Assembly: GCF_028369055.1 (NCBI RefSeq)
Contig: NZ_JAQNCZ010000002.1
Location: 62,001 to 126,000, forward strand
DNA from: Cognatishimia sp. SS12
GTDB taxonomy: Bacteria > Pseudomonadota > Alphaproteobacteria > Rhodobacterales > Rhodobacteraceae
Reading direction: 5' to 3'
Length of the DNA: 64,000 nucleotides
Shown piece after piece: positions 46,117-55,471 of this stretch (position 1 is the first letter of the stretch; each line of letters starts with the position of its first letter). Under the pieces are notes generated by a model. The model searched no databases and was not told the DNA's origin. It worked only from the letters and a program-made list of their open reading frames with translations. The position numbers were made by a program, and so were the translations under genes.

Positions 46117-46557
46117 CTAGGCGGCGGCTGACGCCACCGCATTGGGTTGCGTCACCATCAGGGCCGCACGCGCCGCTTCGCGGCCTTTTTCGACAAAATG
46201 CGCGCGATAGATCTGATTGTGATGATCGGTCTCTTGATACTGATGCGGGGTCAGGGACACCGACAGGACCGGCACCCCGGTGTCGAGCCCGGCCCGCATA
46301 AGCCCATCAACCACGGCCTGCGCCACAAAATCATGGCGATAGATGCCGCCATCGACAACAAAGGCCGCGCAGACCACCGCGCCATAGCGCCCCGATGCCG
46401 CGAGTTGTTTGGCCAAAAGCGGCATTTCAAAAGCGCCGGGCACGTCAAAGACATCCACCTGTTCGGCTGGAATAGTCTCGCAAAACCCGTCGAGCGCGCG
46501 GTCAACGATGTCGGCATGCCATTGCGCCTTGATGAAAGCAAATCGGGTGTGTGTCAT
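46117..46557 (-). CDS. ribH: 6,7-dimethyl-8-ribityllumazine synthase (type II, RibH2-like)
   Basis: A 146-residue lumazine synthase condensing the butanone phosphate with the aminouracil precursor of riboflavin. The sequence RFAFIKAQWHADIVDRALDGF, DVFDVPGAFEMPLLAKQL and GIYRHDFVAQAVVDGLM, with the catalytic His in YRHDF, resembles type II (RibH2) enzymes of Brucella and relatives. No other rib gene is adjacent. An FMN riboswitch lies in the leader about 85 bases upstream, so expression should fall when FMN is plentiful. AAGGAG precedes ATG 46557. Confidence 0.95.
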   Translation of the reverse strand: MTHTRFAFIKAQWHADIVDRALDGFCETIPAEQVDVFDVPGAFEMPLLAKQLAASGRYGAVVCAAFVVDGGIYRHDFVAQAVVDGLMRAGLDTGVPVLSVSLTPHQYQETDHHNQIYRAHFVEKGREAARAALMVTQPNAVASAAA

Positions 46558-46641
46558 TTCATTTCTCCTTCAGCAACTGACACGTCACCCAAGGCGATCA
46601 CGAACACAAAGCCGCGCAGGAGCCCTGCACGTCTTTCCGTC

Positions 46642-46775
46642 GCTCTCTTTCATCCGGACTTTAACCGTCGGCTCTGGCCTCTCACCAGATCTGCTGACAC
46701 GCGAACTTCGCGCCGCTCGCGGGCTTATGGCCTGCGCCACATACCGCCGGTGGGGAATTTCGCCCCGCCCTGAGA
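46642..46775 (-). promoter_or_regulatory. FMN riboswitch (RFN element) upstream of ribH
   Basis: Read on the minus strand this 134-base element shows the conserved RFN blocks in order: GGGCGGGGCGAAATTCCCC then ACCGGCGGTAT, AGCCCGCGAGCG, GCAGATCTGGTGAGAGGCCA and GCCGACGGTTAAAGTCCGG followed by ATGAAAGAGAG. These match the FMN aptamer consensus almost base for base. The stretch between aptamer and ribH has a small hairpin (GCAGG-AGC-CCTGC, 46616-46628) but no obvious terminator T-run. Control may be at translation initiation. Confidence 0.97.
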
Positions 46776-46854
46776 ACGCGCGCACCTTGCCAATCCGTCC
46801 GGCAGCTTGCAACATCCAAAGTGACCCATGTGACGTAAAAAATAGAGAATAGTC

Positions 46855-47460
46855 ATGAAGCTTCTATCCTCCGCCACCTCACCGTTTGGCCGCTTGGTCA
46901 AAGTCTTGCTGCACGAGACGGGGCAGTATGACTCCGTTGAGATCATCAGCCCGGCAACAACGCCCCTTGCGGTTGACCCGATCGTTCAGGCGGCCAACCC
47001 GGCTGGCAAGATCCCAGTTCTGCTGCGCCCGGACGGTCCGGCGATCTACGACAGCCGCGTGATCTGCCGCTATCTGGACGCACGGGCCGCGGCTGGCCTG
47101 TACCCCGAGGCACATCTTTGGGAGGTGCTGACACTGGAAGCCACGGCCTGCGCCATCATCGAGGCCGCGCTTTTGATGGTGTATGAAAAACGTCTGCGGC
47201 CAGACACGCAGCAAAGCGACGCCTGGATCGAGGCGCAATGGTCCAAGGTGACGGCCTCGGTGGCGACGCTCAATAGCAAATGGATGAGCCACCTGCAGGG
47301 GCAATTCACGATGGGCCACGTCGCCGTGGGCGTTGCGCTGGGATATCTGGATTTTCGCCATTCAGACCGCAATTGGCGGGCTGACAACACTGCTTTGGCC
47401 TTGTGGTATGCAGCGTTTTCCGAGCGCCCCTCAATGCAGGCCACGGTGCCACAAGAATAA
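46855..47460 (+). CDS. glutathione S-transferase-like protein (YibF type)
   Basis: A 201-residue GST-fold protein. It begins MKLLSSATSPFGRLVKVLLHE, with Ser rather than Cys at the active position. NPAGKIPVLLRPDGPAIYDSRVICRYLD provides the cis-Pro and Asp-Ser glutathione contacts. The C-terminal helical domain contains FTMGHVAVGVALGYLDFRH. It is divergent from the ribH riboswitch transcript and followed by a strong terminator at 47473-47497. The physiological substrate is unknown. Confidence 0.87.
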   Translation: MKLLSSATSPFGRLVKVLLHETGQYDSVEIISPATTPLAVDPIVQAANPAGKIPVLLRPDGPAIYDSRVICRYLDARAAAGLYPEAHLWEVLTLEATACAIIEAALLMVYEKRLRPDTQQSDAWIEAQWSKVTASVATLNSKWMSHLQGQFTMGHVAVGVALGYLDFRHSDRNWRADNTALALWYAAFSERPSMQATVPQE

Positions 47461-47472
47461 GCCCCGCACAAA

Positions 47473-47497
47473 AAACCCCCGCCGTTGGCGGGGGTTT
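47473..47497. terminator. bidirectional terminator
   Basis: AAACCCCCGCC pairs with GGCGGGGGTTT around a GTT loop, between the convergent GST and outer-membrane protein genes. Stem and A/T flanks are usable on both strands. Confidence 0.85.
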
Positions 47498-47517
47498 GTC
47501 GTGAAAGCGATGTGACC

Positions 47518-48174
47518 TCAGAAGCGGTAGCTGACGCCAAGGTTGATGGCGTTGGTCTTGAGGTCGGCATTGATTGTGCCGCCGCCATTCAGGTCAACGG
47601 TGTTTTGCGAATAGGTGAACTGATATTCCCCAAACGCGCTGATACGGTCGGTCAGGTCAATCGAAACGCCTGCCCCTACCCGCATGGCTGCGCCAGTGAG
47701 CTGATAGCCATAGGTATGGGCACCGCCGGTCGGCTCGATATCGACATGCGGCAAGGCCACGCCGACCCCGCCCAGAACGTAAGGCGTCAGGCGGCCATTC
47801 CACCACAGATCGTCCCAGCGGCGGTGCAAGTTGGCGGTGATGATGTTGTGCCCATCGCTGAATTCAAACCGATCCACGCCGAGCGCGGCCCGGTCAGCAT
47901 CCGAGGCATAGCCTTTGGCATGGGTCAGCTCCAGGCCATAACCCCAGCCACTTTCGCGCCAGTAGACGGCGCGCGCACCGTAATACGGCGGCAGCTCAAA
48001 GCTGCGCCCTTCCAGTTTCATGGTGCGGTTCACCGGGGTGCCCGCAATATCGCCGGAAAAATTGCTGTGTGGCAGCGATTGGCTGCCAAGATACAGGCTG
48101 ATTTCCATTTCAGCCGCCGCCGGAGTCGCCAGAATCACAAGCGCTGTGAGTGTGTGAAAGCCAAATTGCCGCAT
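47518..48174 (-). CDS. outer membrane beta-barrel protein
   Basis: A 218-residue secreted protein. The signal peptide (MRQFGFHTLTALVILATPAAA) is followed by alternating hydrophobic strands such as MEISLYLGSQS, LTPYVLGGVGVALPHVDIE and MRVGAGVSIDLTDRISAFGEYQFTYS, and it ends in the outer-membrane insertion signal LGVSYRF. It resembles OmpA/OMP_b-brl type 8-strand barrels. ATG 48174 has GAGG about 7 bases upstream; in-frame ATGs at 48186 and 48195 are less likely. It is divergent from petA. The function is unknown. Confidence 0.82.
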   Translation of the reverse strand: MRQFGFHTLTALVILATPAAAEMEISLYLGSQSLPHSNFSGDIAGTPVNRTMKLEGRSFELPPYYGARAVYWRESGWGYGLELTHAKGYASDADRAALGVDRFEFSDGHNIITANLHRRWDDLWWNGRLTPYVLGGVGVALPHVDIEPTGGAHTYGYQLTGAAMRVGAGVSIDLTDRISAFGEYQFTYSQNTVDLNGGGTINADLKTNAINLGVSYRF

Positions 48175-48300
48175 CGCGAACCTCATAAATACCAAATACG
48201 CGCGTCATATGCGCCAATACATCGCCTTTACATAGGTCGCAAGCGCGACAGATCAACGCTTTCCACCTGATCTTGTGAATGTGCGCTGGACGCAGTGTTT

Positions 48301-48319
48301 TCGCTTCGCTAATAAGCGA
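48301..48319. promoter_or_regulatory. inverted repeat upstream of petA
   Basis: TCGCTT (48301-48306) pairs with AAGCGA (48314-48319) about 75 bases before petA. It could be an operator or a leader hairpin. It resembles the palindrome at 41990-42002 in containing CGCT and AAGCG arms, which may be chance. Confidence 0.3.
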
Positions 48320-48392
48320 TCCGGAGAGGCTGCGCATTGCGCGGCCCGAACCGGTATAGGCCAGTCCGGCCCAAAAAATTGGAGTAAACCTC

Positions 48393-48950
48393 GTGTCCCA
48401 CGCAGAAGATCACGAAGGCACCCGGAGGGATTTCCTCTATTACGCCACCGCTGGCGCAGGTGCAGTGACCGCAGGCGCCGCTGTTTGGCCGCTGGTCAAT
48501 CAGATGAACCCCTCCGCGGACGTTAAGGCTCTGGCCTCGATCCGTGTTGATACAGCCGGCATTGCGCCTGGCACTCAACTCACCGTCAAATGGCTCGGCA
48601 AACCGGTTTTCATCCGCCGCCGTACCCCGGAAGAGATCGAGGCGGCCCGCAATGTTGACCTCGGTGATCTGATCGACGGCGAAGCCCGCAACGCCAACGT
48701 TGGCGCCGCTGACGCCGCCGACGAAAACCGCGCCATGGACGAATCCGGCGAATGGCTGGTGATGATGGGCGTCTGTACCCATCTGGGCTGCGTCCCACTG
48801 GGTGACGGCGCTGGCGAGTTCGGCGGCTGGTTCTGCCCGTGCCACGGCTCGCATTACGACACATCCGGCCGTATCCGCAAAGGTCCGGCACCTGAAAACC
48901 TTCCTGTTCCTGTCGCTCGTTTCGAGGGCAGCGAACTGGTGCTTGGATAA
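48393..48950 (+). CDS. petA: ubiquinol-cytochrome c reductase Rieske iron-sulfur subunit
   Basis: A 185-residue Rieske protein of the bc1 complex, carrying electrons from ubiquinol to cytochrome c1. The uncleaved Tat anchor has [17 protein letters not shown] at the N-terminus with the transmembrane helix behind it. The [2Fe-2S] ligands are in CTHLGC (128-133) and CPCHGSHYD (148-156). Translation starts at GTG 48393 with TTGGAG upstream. It is the first gene of petABC, which follows in the same direction with 11- and 14-base gaps. Confidence 0.98.
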   Translation: MSHAEDHEGTRRDFLYYATAGAGAVTAGAAVWPLVNQMNPSADVKALASIRVDTAGIAPGTQLTVKWLGKPVFIRRRTPEEIEAARNVDLGDLIDGEARNANVGAADAADENRAMDESGEWLVMMGVCTHLGCVPLGDGAGEFGGWFCPCHGSHYDTSGRIRKGPAPENLPVPVARFEGSELVLG

Positions 48951-48961
48951 GGAACGCGATC

Positions 48962-50275
48962 ATGTCTGGTATTCCACACGATCACTACGAGCCAAAGTCT
49001 GGCATTGAGAAATGGGTCCACCACCGTCTTCCGGTTGTTGGCCTTCTCTATGACACTCTGATGATCCCAACTCCGAAAAACCTGAACTGGTGGTGGATCT
49101 GGGGCATTGTGCTGGCTTTCTGCCTGGCACTTCAAATCGTTACCGGCATCGTTCTGGTGATGCATTACACGCCGCATGTTGACATGGCCTTTGCCTCGGT
49201 TGAACACATCATGCGTGACGTGAACGGCGGCCATATGCTGCGGTATCTGCACGCAAACGGCGCATCTCTGTTCTTCCTTGCCGTTTACATCCACATGTTC
49301 CGCGGTCTTTTCTACGGTTCCTACAAGGCACCACGTGAAATCACCTGGATCATCGGGATGATCATCTACCTTCTGATGATGGCGACCGGCTTCATGGGCT
49401 ATGTTCTGCCTTGGGGTCAGATGTCCTTCTGGGGTGCGACCGTTATCACCGGCCTGTTTGGCGCGATCCCGTTCATCGGCGAGTCGCTGCAGACCTTCCT
49501 GCTGGGTGGGCCTGCGGTTGATAACGCAACGCTGAACCGCTTCTTCTCGCTGCACTATCTGCTGCCGTTTGTGATTGCCGGCCTTGTGATTGTTCACATC
49601 TGGGCCTTCCACCACACTGGCAACAACAACCCAACTGGTGTTGAAGTGCGTCGCGGCTCCAAAGAAGAGGCCGAAAAAGACACGCTGCCGTTCTGGCCCT
49701 ATTTCGTGATCAAAGACCTGTTCGCGCTGGGCGTGGTGCTGGTTGTGTTCTTTACCATCGTTGGCTTTATGCCAAACTACCTGGGCCACCCGGACAACTA
49801 CATCGAAGCCAACCCGCTGGCGACACCGGCACACATCGTGCCTGAATGGTACTTCCTGCCGTTCTACGCCATCCTGCGGGCCTTTACCGGCGACGTTTGG
49901 GTTGTGATGTTCGCAAGCTGGATCACCGGCGGCATCATCGACGCGAAGTTCTTTGGGGTTCTGGCGATGTTCGGCGCGATCGCAGTTATGGCGCTGACCC
50001 CATGGCTGGACACGTCTAGTGTACGCTCGGGCCGTTTCCGCCCGATGTTCAAATGGTGGTACCGCCTGCTGGTGCTCGACTTCCTGGTCCTGATGTGGGC
50101 CGGTGCGATGCCAGCAGAGCCGCCTTACTCCACCATCTCGCTGATCGGCGCGACCTATTGGTTTGCTTACTTCCTCGTCATCCTGCCGCTGCTGGGTGTG
50201 ATTGAGAAGCCAACCGAGGCCCCCGCGACAATCGAAGACGACTTTAATGCCCACTACGGCAAACCAGCCGAATAA
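48962..50275 (+). CDS. petB: cytochrome b of the bc1 complex
   Basis: A 437-residue integral membrane subunit with eight transmembrane helices holding two b hemes. Seen are the N-terminal helix [39 protein letters not shown] with heme-ligand His, the [21 protein letters not shown] quinol-site helix, and the [14 protein letters not shown] motif of the Qo site. Length and motifs are normal for alphaproteobacteria. It lies 11 bases after petA. Confidence 0.98.
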   Translation: MSGIPHDHYEPKSGIEKWVHHRLPVVGLLYDTLMIPTPKNLNWWWIWGIVLAFCLALQIVTGIVLVMHYTPHVDMAFASVEHIMRDVNGGHMLRYLHANGASLFFLAVYIHMFRGLFYGSYKAPREITWIIGMIIYLLMMATGFMGYVLPWGQMSFWGATVITGLFGAIPFIGESLQTFLLGGPAVDNATLNRFFSLHYLLPFVIAGLVIVHIWAFHHTGNNNPTGVEVRRGSKEEAEKDTLPFWPYFVIKDLFALGVVLVVFFTIVGFMPNYLGHPDNYIEANPLATPAHIVPEWYFLPFYAILRAFTGDVWVVMFASWITGGIIDAKFFGVLAMFGAIAVMALTPWLDTSSVRSGRFRPMFKWWYRLLVLDFLVLMWAGAMPAEPPYSTISLIGATYWFAYFLVILPLLGVIEKPTEAPATIEDDFNAHYGKPAE

Positions 50276-50289
50276 GAGGATACAGGAAC

Positions 50290-51081
50290 ATGCTTAAGAA
50301 AATTGCGATCTCCGCAGTTGCCGCCCTGTCCCTTTCGGCAGGTGCCGCAGTCGCCGCTGGTGGCGCTGGTCATGTGCACGACACGGATTTCTCCTTTGAG
50401 GGTCCGTTCGGCAAATTTGACCAGAACCAGCTGCAGCGCGGTCTGAAAGTCTACACCGAGGTTTGTGCCGCCTGTCACGGTCTGCGCTATGTGCCACTGC
50501 GCACCCTGTCAGACGAAGGTGGCCCACATTTCACCGAAGCACAGGTACGCGCCTATGCAGCGGAGAACTTTGAAACCTTCGACGCCGAAATCGACGACAC
50601 GCGCCCAGCCAAGCCAGCGGATTTCTTCCCTGGCTCCAACCTGGAAAACGCGCCTGACCTGTCTCTGATGGCCAAGGCACGCTCTGGCTTCCACGGCCCG
50701 CAAGGCACCGGCATCAACCAGTTCTTCAAAGGCATCGGTGGCCCAGAGTACATCGTGTCCTTGTTGACGGGCTACACCGGCAAAACCATGGAGTCCGCTG
50801 GCACCACCTTCTATGAGAACACCGCGTTCCCAGGTGGCTGGATTTCCATGGCCCCACCACTGGAAGACGGTCTGGTCGAATTTGACGATGGTCACGACAA
50901 CAGCCTGCATCATCAAGCCGAAGATATTGCGGCCTTCCTGATGTGGACTGCAGAGCCAAAGATGATGGCGCGCAAGCAGGCTGGCTTTGTCGGCGTGCTG
51001 ATCCTGCTGATCACCACCGTGCTGCTTTATCTGACCAACAAACGGATCTGGGCCCCGATCAAAGGCAAAAAGAAAGCCTAA
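50290..51081 (+). CDS. petC: cytochrome c1
   Basis: A 263-residue heme subunit of the bc1 complex. The signal peptide (1 to about 22) exports it to the periplasm. Heme attachment is at CAACH (59-63), followed by [12 protein letters not shown]. The axial Met is probably in [10 protein letters not shown]-terminal helix ([21 protein letters not shown]) anchors it, with the basic KGKKKA end inside. A strong terminator at 51106-51134 closes the operon. Confidence 0.98.
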   Translation: MLKKIAISAVAALSLSAGAAVAAGGAGHVHDTDFSFEGPFGKFDQNQLQRGLKVYTEVCAACHGLRYVPLRTLSDEGGPHFTEAQVRAYAAENFETFDAEIDDTRPAKPADFFPGSNLENAPDLSLMAKARSGFHGPQGTGINQFFKGIGGPEYIVSLLTGYTGKTMESAGTTFYENTAFPGGWISMAPPLEDGLVEFDDGHDNSLHHQAEDIAAFLMWTAEPKMMARKQAGFVGVLILLITTVLLYLTNKRIWAPIKGKKKA

Positions 51082-51105
51082 GATTGGTCCCCGATACGTA
51101 AAACG

Positions 51106-51134
51106 AAAGCCCCGCCATTTCGGCGGGGCTTTTT
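51106..51134 (+). terminator. rho-independent terminator of petABC
   Basis: AAAGCCCCGCC pairs with GGCGGGGCTTT around ATTTC, followed by T residues to 51134. It lies 25 bases after petC. The mirrored A-run may let it also stop the convergent galactoside operon. Confidence 0.92.
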
Positions 51135-51181
51135 CGTTGCGGCACCAAAAAAATGCGCCCGCGAGGGGCGCAGTCTTGGGT

Positions 51182-53089
51182 CTAATCTTTGCGGGTTTCG
51201 CGCAGCACCGAGGCGGGCGCAAACTGGCGGCCTTCATAGTTGATCGGCGCGGCACCATAGTTGAACCAGAACCGCTCAGACGCCGTGTCGCGCAGGCGCA
51301 GCCCGCCCGGCAGATCCAGCACCGTCAGCCCTGCCTCTTGGCACAGCGGCGTTAGGATCGCGCGCCAGCCGGCGACATCCGCCCAGCCGGCCACATAACT
51401 CAGCTGGCCGCTGCGCATCACCGCAGGTTCACCATCAGCCGTGCGCAGCACCACATCCGCGCCCCCCTGCAGCAGTTCGCGATAGCCTGTGAAAGCCCCG
51501 CCACCTTCCAGCGCGATGGGCGAATCCGGGCGCAGGGATTCCAGCCGATCTACCGTGACATCCAGCCCAGCAATCGCTGGCGGCAACGGCACCGGGATGG
51601 TCATATCCGCATCGCGCGCTCCGCTGCGCGGGCCAAACACAACATGCCCCTGCGCCGCAATAAGCGCGGCTTTCAACGCGGCATCCATATGCATAAGACC
51701 CGGCGCATGGATCAGATCATAGCCCGAGAAATCGCGCGTTTCTGGGCGTAGGATGTCGATGGACTGCCCCATGGCGCGCAGCGCTTTGTAAACGTCAAAC
51801 ACCAGACCAAAGTAGCTCAGCCCAGCGCCATGCGGTTGCACGGCCCAGGCCGCATCAGCGTCATAATCAAAGATCAGCGCAACCCGCGCCTGATGCGGGG
51901 CCACATCCGGCGCCTGCGCAATTTCATCGCGCACAGCGCGCACTTCGTCCATGGCCTGCGCATCCACGCTGTCAGGGCGCAAGAGCCCCGCATGCAGCTG
52001 TTCCTGCGCCATCGGGGCCTGCCGCCAGCGGAAGTAACACACCGCTTCAGCGCCATGGGCAAAGGCCTCCCAGGACCAGAGGCGCACCATGCCCGGGAGC
52101 GGGGCGGGATTATAGGGGGCCCAGTTGACTGGGCCGGGCTGCTGCTCCATCACCCACCAGCGCCCGCGCCCCACAGCACGATAAAGATCGTGGTGCAGCG
52201 CCTGAAAATCCGGGTCGCCCTGACGCGCATAGGCCTTCTGATGCGCAGGTTCTGCGCCAACGCGATCCTCCAGAAAGCCCATGGGGTAGCTGTCCCAGCT
52301 GGCGATCTCAAGATCATCGCCCACCTTAAAGTGGTCGAAATCGGTGATCCGGCCCATGTAGTTATGGGCCGTTGGCGCAGCGGAGTGCGCCCGAATAATC
52401 TCGGCCTGCAGACGGTTGAAACTGACAACCTGATCAGAAGAGAAGCGACGGAACGCCAAGACATGCGCCGGGTTCGGCTCTGTCACCGTCAGATTGGGCA
52501 GCTCGATCTGTGCAAAATCATTATAGTCCATCGACCAGAAGATATTGCCCCAGGCCGCATTAAGCGCGGCGATATCGCCATAGCGCGCCTGACACCATTC
52601 CTGGAACGCGCGCCGCGCGGCCTCGCTGTAAGAAATCGTGGTGTCATGACAGCCATATTCATTATCGGTCTGCCAGGCCGCCACATGCGGGTTCTTGCCG
52701 TAGCGCCTGGCCAAAATCTCGACGATGCGGGCGCATTCGCGGCGGTAGCCTGCGTGGCTAAAGCAATAATGGCGGCGGGAGCCGAATTTGCGCGCACGCC
52801 CCTCGGCGTCATGGGCCAGCATGTCGGGGTATTTGTCGATCATCCACCGCGGGGGCGTCGCCGTTGGCGTGCCCAGCACCACCTTCAGGCCCGCCTGGCC
52901 AAGGACCTCAATCGCCTGATCGAGCCACTCAAGGTGCAGATCCCCAGGTGTCGGTTCCAGCCGCGACCATGCAAATTCACCGATGCGGACCCAAGTCAGG
53001 CCCGCCTCTACCATACGCTCAGCGTCCTTGGCCCAAAGCTCTGTTGACCAGTGCTCAGGGTAATAACACGTCCCTAGGGTTCGTTTCAT
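51182..53089 (-). CDS. GH42 beta-galactosidase
   Basis: A 635-residue glycoside hydrolase of family 42. The (beta/alpha)8 domain holds the acid/base Glu144 in QTDNEYGCH and the nucleophile Glu315 in WWVMEQQPG. The N-terminal GTCYYPEHWSTELW and TPTATPPRWM motifs are typical. A trimerisation and a small C-terminal domain follow. No signal peptide, so it acts on imported galactosides. It is the last gene of the galactose operon, 8 bases after the lactonase gene. Beta-D-galactoside activity is the family norm; some members prefer alpha-L-arabinosides. Confidence 0.93.
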   Translation of the reverse strand: MKRTLGTCYYPEHWSTELWAKDAERMVEAGLTWVRIGEFAWSRLEPTPGDLHLEWLDQAIEVLGQAGLKVVLGTPTATPPRWMIDKYPDMLAHDAEGRARKFGSRRHYCFSHAGYRRECARIVEILARRYGKNPHVAAWQTDNEYGCHDTTISYSEAARRAFQEWCQARYGDIAALNAAWGNIFWSMDYNDFAQIELPNLTVTEPNPAHVLAFRRFSSDQVVSFNRLQAEIIRAHSAAPTAHNYMGRITDFDHFKVGDDLEIASWDSYPMGFLEDRVGAEPAHQKAYARQGDPDFQALHHDLYRAVGRGRWWVMEQQPGPVNWAPYNPAPLPGMVRLWSWEAFAHGAEAVCYFRWRQAPMAQEQLHAGLLRPDSVDAQAMDEVRAVRDEIAQAPDVAPHQARVALIFDYDADAAWAVQPHGAGLSYFGLVFDVYKALRAMGQSIDILRPETRDFSGYDLIHAPGLMHMDAALKAALIAAQGHVVFGPRSGARDADMTIPVPLPPAIAGLDVTVDRLESLRPDSPIALEGGGAFTGYRELLQGGADVVLRTADGEPAVMRSGQLSYVAGWADVAGWRAILTPLCQEAGLTVLDLPGGLRLRDTASERFWFNYGAAPINYEGRQFAPASVLRETRKD

Positions 53090-53097
53090 GGATTAGC

Positions 53098-53943
53098 TCA
53101 CAAGATGACCTGATGTTCGGCCTGCCCCGTTGCGTCAGGCAGTTCGATCACAAATGTTTTGCCTTCTGCGTCCCCCGTCAGCCCAATCGCTGCTGAGGTG
53201 GCATAAAGCTCATTGAGAGTGTCACCGCCAAAGGCCGGGCAACTGATCTGTTCGGCGTCAAATTCCACCGCCGTCAGAAAGATGCCCTCGGGGTTGTAAC
53301 ACGCGACGCGGTGAACGCCCCATTGCGCATTCCAAAGGTTGCCCGCCGCATCCACGACCGACCCATCCGGGTTCAAACCGTCTTCGGTCAGATCAACAAA
53401 TACGGCAGGGTCCGCATTGGGCCAGCCCGCCGCGTCCAAGGACACTTTCATGATTTTTTTGGTAGCCGTATCGCAGTAATAAGCCAGATCGCCTTCGGGC
53501 GAAAAGCAGATCGAGTTTGAGATGGTGATATCACCCAAAACCTGACGCAGCTCACCGCGATAAAAGCGATAGATCGCCCCTGCGCCGGGTTCTGCGTTAA
53601 ACCCCATGGTGCCGATCCAAAAGCCACCTTGCGGATCAGCGCGGCCATCATTTGACCGCGTGACTGCATTGTCCGCTTCCAGCGAAACCAAGAGATCCTT
53701 TGCACCGCTGGTCAGATCAAACCGGTAAAGGCCAGTTTCAGACGCGATGATCAATGTATCCGCATCCACCCAACCGGCGGCGGAGACATGTTCGTCAAAA
53801 GCCCACTCTCGCTCACTGCCTTGCTCCTGGGTCAAAAGCTTTTTGCCCAGGATATCAAACCAGAACATCTGACGGCGCAGCGGGTGCCACAAAGGCCCTT
53901 CGCCAAGGGCACATGGCCGCGCGTCAAATACCCTGGGGGCCAT
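53098..53943 (-). CDS. SMP-30/gluconolactonase-type sugar lactonase
   Basis: A 281-residue six-bladed beta-propeller lactonase. The N-terminus FDARPCALGEGPLWHPLRRQMFWFDI carries the metal-binding Glu; SNDGRADPQGGFWIGTMGF and the later NPDGSVVDAAGNLWNAQWG hold the other ligands. In this operon it should open galactono-lactone made by the SDR dehydrogenase. Its ATG overlaps the aldolase stop by one base. Confidence 0.9.
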   Translation of the reverse strand: MAPRVFDARPCALGEGPLWHPLRRQMFWFDILGKKLLTQEQGSEREWAFDEHVSAAGWVDADTLIIASETGLYRFDLTSGAKDLLVSLEADNAVTRSNDGRADPQGGFWIGTMGFNAEPGAGAIYRFYRGELRQVLGDITISNSICFSPEGDLAYYCDTATKKIMKVSLDAAGWPNADPAVFVDLTEDGLNPDGSVVDAAGNLWNAQWGVHRVACYNPEGIFLTAVEFDAEQISCPAFGGDTLNELYATSAAIGLTGDAEGKTFVIELPDATGQAEHQVIL

Positions 53944-54548
53944 TAGGCTGTGACCTTGTCGTAGGCCGCGACAATCGCGTCAGCCTTGGCGCGCACTTCG
54001 GATGCCGACATGCCAGCCTTGTAGATGCCGCTGCCGATGCCAAAGCCGTTGGCTCCTGCTTCGATCCATTTTGCAAAATTGTCCGGGCCAGCACCGCCAA
54101 CGGCATAAACGCCGACTTCAGGTGGCAGCACAGCGCGCATGGCTTTCAAACCCGCGATGCCTAGCAAATCACCCGGGAAAATCTTGAGCCCATCGGCCCC
54201 CGCGCGCAGGGCAGCGAAAGCTTCGGTTGGGGTGATCACACCGGGAAAAGATTGCATGCCCAGGGCTTTGGTTTTTTCGATCACGGGCACGCAGGCATCA
54301 GGCGATACGATCAGCTCGCCGCCCGCATCTTTGACACGCTGAACATCGTCTGGCGTCAGCACGGTGCCCGCACCGATCAATGCGTTTGAACCGAATTCTT
54401 TTGCAATGGCAGCAATGCTGTCCAAAGGTTGCGGCGAGTTCAGCGGCACTTCGATGCGGTCGATGCCCGCCTCGAGGATTTCCGCGCAGATTCCGACCAC
54501 TTCATCGGGTTTCACACCACGCAGGATCGCAATTACTTCTCGGCTCAT
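53943..54548 (-). CDS. dgoA: 2-dehydro-3-deoxy-6-phosphogalactonate aldolase
   Basis: A 201-residue class I aldolase splitting KDPGal into pyruvate and glyceraldehyde 3-phosphate. The Schiff-base Lys122 is in ADGLKIFPGD. Glu33 in RIEVPLNSP and the ALIGAGTVLTPDDV strand complete the active site. KDPGal rather than KDPG specificity is inferred from DgoA-like sequence (VPLNSPQP) and from the adjacent dgoK. It overlaps dgoK by four bases. Confidence 0.93.
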   Translation of the reverse strand: MSREVIAILRGVKPDEVVGICAEILEAGIDRIEVPLNSPQPLDSIAAIAKEFGSNALIGAGTVLTPDDVQRVKDAGGELIVSPDACVPVIEKTKALGMQSFPGVITPTEAFAALRAGADGLKIFPGDLLGIAGLKAMRAVLPPEVGVYAVGGAGPDNFAKWIEAGANGFGIGSGIYKAGMSASEVRAKADAIVAAYDKVTA

Positions 54549-55471
54549 GTGTTCATATCCTTTACGTCAGAATAGGCCGCTTTCAGGCCATTCAGGGTCA
54601 TTTCAGTCACGGAATGCAGCGTTGCCTCGCAGCCCTGCGTCGCCAAGCCAGCCTGATAGAGCTTGCACAGCGCCGGGGCACCAATCAAAGCGACGGGCAT
54701 GCCCAGCCAGTAGGGGCGCGCGCCGGCCAGCTCAAGGCCAACAAGATAGCCGGACAACCGGGCCTTGCCCGTTGAAGCGGACATGCCCGCAACCAGTGCC
54801 TCGGCCCGCAGGCCAAACAATTTGCTGGCCACGCCTTGCGGCCTGCTCATGGTGTCCGCCAAAGCGCTTGCAAATTCATCTGCATCCCATTCGTCGCCGT
54901 TCACCGTGTGGCGCAGCACCGATTGTTTGGACAGCAGCGCAAAGACCTCTCCGGTCATATAGGTCTGAAAGCTGACAACCTCGCCCGCAGAGATGCGGGC
55001 CCATTTGGTATGGGTGCCGGGCAGGCACAAGACGCCATCAAAATCCGGGTTGTCGGCCAGAAAACCAGCGATCTGGGTTTCTTCGCCGCGCATGACGTCA
55101 GCCGGGCTTTGTTGTTTCAGCCCCGGCAGAATCCAAACCGAAATGCGCGCATCCTGTGCGGAAACGCGCGTGGCCCCTTTGCCATCCGGCGGGGCGCAAG
55201 GCACGGTTTGATAGGTGGCTTCTTTCCAGCCCTGCGCAGCGCCTACCATGCCGCAGCAAATCACCGGTGTGACTTTGCCAGTTGGCAGATCCTGATCAAT
55301 CAATTCAAGCAGCGCGCCCTCAAACTCGGACGGGTCGAGCGACCCCATGCCCCGGTCGGATCCGCGTTCGGCCAGAACCTGGCCCGCCTCATCCAGCAAA
55401 GAAAGCCGCAGATTGCTGGTTCCCCAGTCCACGGCCACCAGCGCAACGCTGTCTTGAATTGTTTTGGTCAT
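54545..55471 (-). CDS. dgoK: 2-dehydro-3-deoxygalactonokinase
   Basis: A 308-residue kinase phosphorylating 2-keto-3-deoxygalactonate for DgoA. DgoK motifs are AVDWGTSNLRLSLLDEAG at the N-terminus, DRGMGSL, CCGMVGAAQGWKEATY, MRGEETQIAGFL and LPGTHTKWA. The start at 55471 overlaps the SDR stop as ATGA; the open frame upstream to 55636 is a shadow of the SDR gene. Confidence 0.95.
   Translation of the reverse strand: MTKTIQDSVALVAVDWGTSNLRLSLLDEAGQVLAERGSDRGMGSLDPSEFEGALLELIDQDLPTGKVTPVICCGMVGAAQGWKEATYQTVPCAPPDGKGATRVSAQDARISVWILPGLKQQSPADVMRGEETQIAGFLADNPDFDGVLCLPGTHTKWARISAGEVVSFQTYMTGEVFALLSKQSVLRHTVNGDEWDADEFASALADTMSRPQGVASKLFGLRAEALVAGMSASTGKARLSGYLVGLELAGARPYWLGMPVALIGAPALCKLYQAGLATQGCEATLHSVTEMTLNGLKAAYSDVKDMNT

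Noticed and set aside
48854..50254. 466-codon minus-strand open frame antisense to petB
   Set aside because: Composition is dominated by Gln/His/Arg from reversed cytochrome b codons, and petB itself is certain.
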